Positions 61,112-64,000 of a stretch of DNA of 64,000 nucleotides are shown here, piece after piece. The notes under the pieces were generated by a model that worked only from the letters and a program-made list of their open reading frames with translations, was not told where the DNA came from and did no database searches. Position 1 is the first letter of the stretch; each line of letters starts with the position of its first letter. This DNA is from an uncultured Muribaculaceae bacterium (GTDB taxonomy: Bacteria > Bacteroidota > Bacteroidia > Bacteroidales > Muribaculaceae): NCBI GenBank assembly GCA_910578075.1, contig CAJTPK010000006.1, forward strand, positions 62,001 through 126,000. The letters are read 5' to 3'. The position numbers and the translations under genes were made by a program.

Positions 61112-63178
61112 ATGAAAATAAAAGTGCATAATGCGATGATAATGCGGCTGCCACTGTTGCTTGTTTTTATGGTGGCGATGGCCGCGCCGGTGCGTGTGAG
61201 CGCGCAGATAAACGCCGAGCAGGTGCTCAATATCGGGCGTAATGTCCTCTCGATGGAGGATTACATGCTGTCGATCCAATATTTCAATCAGGCCATCAAG
61301 GCCAAGCCATACCTTTCCGACCCTTATTTCTTCCGGGCTCTTGCAAAGCTCTATCTTGAAGATTATAAAGGAGCGGAGGAGGATTGCACCCTGGCTCTCG
61401 ACAGGAATAAGTTCAAGACGGAGACTTATAAGGTGAGGGGATTCGCCCGTCAGAACATGGGCAAGGATTCTTTGGCTGTGGAGGATTACGACGCAGGACT
61501 CCGTTATAACCCCGAGGATAAGTATTTCCTGTTTTACAAGGCTGTGGCTCAGACCGAGATGAAAAAGGCAAAGGATGCTGAATCGACATTTGCCCGTCTG
61601 CTCCGTATCTATCCCAACTTCGAAGAGGGTTATGCAGCCCGCGGACGGTTGCGCGCGGCTGAGGGCGATATTGTAGGCGCGTTGGCTGATCTTGATAAGG
61701 CGATATCCATCTCCCGCAATCTGATCAACGCTTTCCTGATGCGCGCCCAGATCGAATCCGAGCAAAAGCGCTGGGAGGCGGCGCTTCAGGATATGGATGC
61801 GGCTATCCGCCTGCAGCCCCAGGAGGCGGATCTGTATGTGAACCGCGCTTATCTCCGGTATAATCTCGATGATTATTTCGGGGCGATGTCGGATTATAAC
61901 TATACCCTCGAACTTGAACCCTATAATTCCGCTGCATTGTTCAACCGCGCGCTTCTACGTTATGAGGTGAAAGACCTTAATCGTGCTGCCGATGATTTTA
62001 ACGCGGTGTTGAAATATGACCCTGACAATTTCCATGCGCGTTACAATCTCGGATTGGTGAATATGGAGCGTGGACGTCATAAAGAGGCTATCGCTGACCT
62101 TGACAAGATCACCCGTAAATATCCTCGCTTCTATCCGGCGTATTACGCTAAGGCGGAGGTGTTCCGCGATATGGGCGACATGCGCACGGCTATGCAGAAT
62201 GCCCACACGGGCGATGATTTGGTGAAGCGTTATGTCGCCAATCCGGAAAAGAACCCTCTCGACCGCCCTGCCATAGCCGCCGGCAAGACACGCTCCACTC
62301 GCGATTCGGCAGATGAGGAGGAGAACGAGATTGATGTAATGAACCGTTTCAATCAGCTTGTCACGGTTGGCGAGGCAACAGGACAGACGCAGCTGTCATA
62401 CAATGAGAAAATAAAGGGACGTGTCCAGGACCGCGACATCCGCGTGGAACCGGAGCCGGCATATATGCTCTCGCTGAAGGATTCACCGTTGTCATTGCGT
62501 TCAACATCCAACTATTTCCGGGAACTTGATGATTTCAACCAGCGCAATTATGTGACGGATCATATTTACCTCTCGGCAGGAGCTTCGGCTTCAGGCGAGG
62601 CTGAGATCCAGAATCTGTTTGGCAGAGCCGATTATTATGAAGGAGTGGTGGCGGATGGACATGCGCGTGCCGCCGATTATCTGGCTCTTGGTGTGATCCG
62701 CACCATGCTTAAGAATTATCCGGCGGCGATAGAGGCATTCGATGCTGCGATTTCCCGCGATCCCGGTTTCACGGTTGCGTATATGGCTCGCGCGTATGCA
62801 CGCCATGCCAACATGCAGGCACAATCAGCTGCCGCTGATGATGAAGATGCAGCGGCGGCAGCCTTGAGGCAGCGTGGATCACAGCGCGAATTAGCTGAGG
62901 TTGTGGCGGATTATGATAATGCCATCCGTCTGAATCCGAGGCTTGTCTACGCTTGGTTCAACAAAGGGAATCTTTACTATGAGATGGGGGATTACACCTC
63001 CGCGTTGCAATGTTTTGCAGAAGCCGTGCGGCTTGACCCGGCTTTCGGCTCCGCATATTTCAACCGCGGAATAACCTATCTGAATATCGGCAACAAGCGC
63101 CAGGCCTTCGCCGATCTCAGCAAAGCCGGCGAACTTGGCATCCTCCCAAGCTACAATCTGCTCAAACGCATGAAGTAA
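61112..63178 (+). CDS. exported tetratricopeptide-repeat protein
   Basis: ATG 61112 gives 688 residues and a signal peptide (RLPLLLVFMVAMAAPVRVSAQ); the TTG at 61067 is not needed. Residues about 30-340 form about nine TPRs (for example AIKAKPYLSDPYFFRALAKL, LEPYNSAALFNRALLRYEV, YDPDNFHARYNLGLVNM). A charged linker of about 150 residues follows. Then come three or more TPRs at the C-terminus (AIEAFDAAISRDPGFTVAYM, NPRLVYAWFNKGNLYYEMGD, DPAFGSAYFNRGITYL). TPRs mediate protein-protein contacts; partner unknown. It lies 120 bases before thrS. Confidence 0.85.
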   Translation: MKIKVHNAMIMRLPLLLVFMVAMAAPVRVSAQINAEQVLNIGRNVLSMEDYMLSIQYFNQAIKAKPYLSDPYFFRALAKLYLEDYKGAEEDCTLALDRNKFKTETYKVRGFARQNMGKDSLAVEDYDAGLRYNPEDKYFLFYKAVAQTEMKKAKDAESTFARLLRIYPNFEEGYAARGRLRAAEGDIVGALADLDKAISISRNLINAFLMRAQIESEQKRWEAALQDMDAAIRLQPQEADLYVNRAYLRYNLDDYFGAMSDYNYTLELEPYNSAALFNRALLRYEVKDLNRAADDFNAVLKYDPDNFHARYNLGLVNMERGRHKEAIADLDKITRKYPRFYPAYYAKAEVFRDMGDMRTAMQNAHTGDDLVKRYVANPEKNPLDRPAIAAGKTRSTRDSADEEENEIDVMNRFNQLVTVGEATGQTQLSYNEKIKGRVQDRDIRVEPEPAYMLSLKDSPLSLRSTSNYFRELDDFNQRNYVTDHIYLSAGASASGEAEIQNLFGRADYYEGVVADGHARAADYLALGVIRTMLKNYPAAIEAFDAAISRDPGFTVAYMARAYARHANMQAQSAAADDEDAAAAALRQRGSQRELAEVVADYDNAIRLNPRLVYAWFNKGNLYYEMGDYTSALQCFAEAVRLDPAFGSAYFNRGITYLNIGNKRQAFADLSKAGELGILPSYNLLKRMK

Positions 63179-63182
63179 AGTT

Positions 63183-63213
63183 TTGCGTAATCCAATGATT
63201 TTTTGTATCTTTG
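63183..63213 (+). promoter_or_regulatory. thrS promoter
   Basis: TTG at 63183-63185, a 20-bp spacer and TATCTTTG at 63206-63213. Confidence 0.7.
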
Positions 63214-63223
63214 CAGCGGTTAC

Positions 63224-63246
63224 GGAGATTCCCGATGGGTTTCTCC
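63224..63246 (+). promoter_or_regulatory. leader hairpin of thrS
   Basis: GGAGATTCCC pairs with GGGTTTCTCC (one mismatch) around GAT near the 5' end of the leader. It may modulate thrS expression; no T-box or known element is seen. Confidence 0.4.
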
Positions 63247-63298
63247 TTTGAACCGTGTGTATTGTATTGAATATAAATAATATAAACAGAATATAATT

Positions 63299-64000
63299 AT
63301 GATCAACATAACATTCCCGGATGGCAGTGTGAAGCAGTTTGAGCAGGGTGTCACCCCGTTTCAGATTGCCGAGAGCATCAGCCCCCGCTTTGCCGCTGAT
63401 GTTCTCGCGGCTAAAGTGAACGGAGAGGAGTGGGATATCTCACGCCCCGTTGCTGAAGATGCTTCCATAGAGCTTTTCAAATGGGATTCTCCCGAGGGAA
63501 AACATGCGTTCTGGCATTCGTCCGCCCACCTTCTCGCCGAGGCTCTCCAGGAGCTTTATCCCGGTGTGAAGTTCGGTATCGGTCCTGCCATCGAGAACGG
63601 TTTTTACTACGATATTCATCCCGGAGAGCATAAGATTACATCCGAGGATTTCCCCAAGATCGAGAAGAAAATGCTCGAGCTTGTGGCGAAGAAGGAGGAT
63701 ATCGTCCGCAAGGATATCGCCAAGGCTGACGCTCTGAAAATGTTTGGCGACCGTAATGAGACCTACAAGTGCGAGCTTATCAGCGAGCTTGAGGATGGTC
63801 ATATCACAACCTATACACAGGGTGATTTCACAGACCTCTGCCGCGGTCCGCATCTCCCCTCGACAGCCGCTATCAAGGCAGTGAAGATCCTTTCGCTTGC
63901 CGGTGCATACTGGCGCGGCGACGAGAAGCGCGACCAGCTTGTGCGTGTATACGGTATCTCATTCCCCAAGAAGAAGATGCTTGATGAGTATCTCGTGCTC
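63299..64000 (+). CDS. thrS: threonyl-tRNA synthetase, N-terminal part
   Basis: The frame opens at ATG 63299 and runs off the window (234 codons seen). Residues 1-60 are a TGS domain (INITFPDGSVKQFEQGVTPFQIAE). Residues about 65-225 are the editing domain (tRNA-SAD) with HSSAHLLAEAL, where HxxxH helps remove mis-charged serine, and GPHLPSTAAIKAVKIL. The catalytic domain begins beyond the edge. It charges tRNA-Thr in the cytoplasm. Confidence 0.95.
   Translation, partial: MINITFPDGSVKQFEQGVTPFQIAESISPRFAADVLAAKVNGEEWDISRPVAEDASIELFKWDSPEGKHAFWHSSAHLLAEALQELYPGVKFGIGPAIENGFYYDIHPGEHKITSEDFPKIEKKMLELVAKKEDIVRKDIAKADALKMFGDRNETYKCELISELEDGHITTYTQGDFTDLCRGPHLPSTAAIKAVKILSLAGAYWRGDEKRDQLVRVYGISFPKKKMLDEYLVL

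Noticed and set aside
60998..61765. 256-codon N-terminal extension of ndh
   Set aside because: It is antisense to the TPR gene; the NADH dehydrogenase fold begins at ATG 60997.

Overview
The window looks like the chromosome of a gut Bacteroidales bacterium. Muribaculaceae is my best guess, from moderate GC and the overall gene set, but no rRNA is present to confirm it. Supporting signs are: many promoters of the Bacteroidetes type (TTG, about 20 bp, then TAnnTTTG); Bacteroidetes-typical families (DUF4270, DUF5723-like, SusE/F-like modules, AlbA_2/HATPase proteins); a type IX secretion-like C-terminus; and an inositol-lipid gene cluster. I see no tRNA, rRNA, CRISPR array or intact transposase.

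Positions 1-11300 are an AT-richer accessory region. It holds the tail of an AlbA_2-type ATP-binding protein, an RlaP-like nucleotidyltransferase, a broken AAA ATPase (amber stop plus loss of the P-loop), a long non-coding stretch with a MITE-like inverted repeat and a candidate structured RNA, then a same-strand run of exported proteins (DUF6175-like, coiled-coil, LPP20-like, a small exported protein and a lipoprotein). A PD-(D/E)XK-like gene and a frameshifted gene interrupt that run. A second AlbA_2 gene closes the region. Both AlbA_2 genes are followed directly by arrays of short near-palindromic sites spaced about 11 bp apart.

Positions 11400-25050 hold metabolic and stress genes: an RluA-family pseudouridine synthase, a VOC protein, an FAD oxidoreductase, pgeF, an msrA-msrB fusion and the xylB-xylA operon. 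A GH31 glycosidase and a crcB fluoride channel follow on the other strand, each broken by an apparent one-base deletion. Alpha-xylosidase activity of the GH31 protein would feed xylose to xylBA.

Positions 25050-37130 begin with metK behind a probable SAM riboswitch and terminator, then a PpiD-like chaperone, rlmN, and a 325-bp composite inverted-repeat element in the pdxA leader. After these come pdxA, a nucleotidyltransferase, an ATP-grasp protein, a CDP-alcohol phosphatidyltransferase, a HAD phosphatase and myo-inositol-phosphate synthase. The last five form an inositol-lipid pathway: glucose-6-phosphate to inositol phosphate, transfer to a CDP-activated lipid, then dephosphorylation. This is the most coherent biological system in the window.

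Positions 37130-64000 are mostly housekeeping and envelope genes: a phosphodiesterase, CapA-like, DUF4270 and GT5-like proteins, panC-panD-ffh, an SGNH hydrolase, an outer-membrane barrel, a lipoprotein, a CHASE2/FecR-like fusion, a nucleotidyltransferase with galE, holB, addB, rplY-pth-hslR, a META-domain lipoprotein, type II NADH dehydrogenase, a TPR protein and the start of thrS. Several intergenic repeat families lie between them: a 42-bp hairpin in three copies, an AAGTTG palindrome, a 193-bp inverted-repeat element, and 7-bp and 9-bp tandem repeats.
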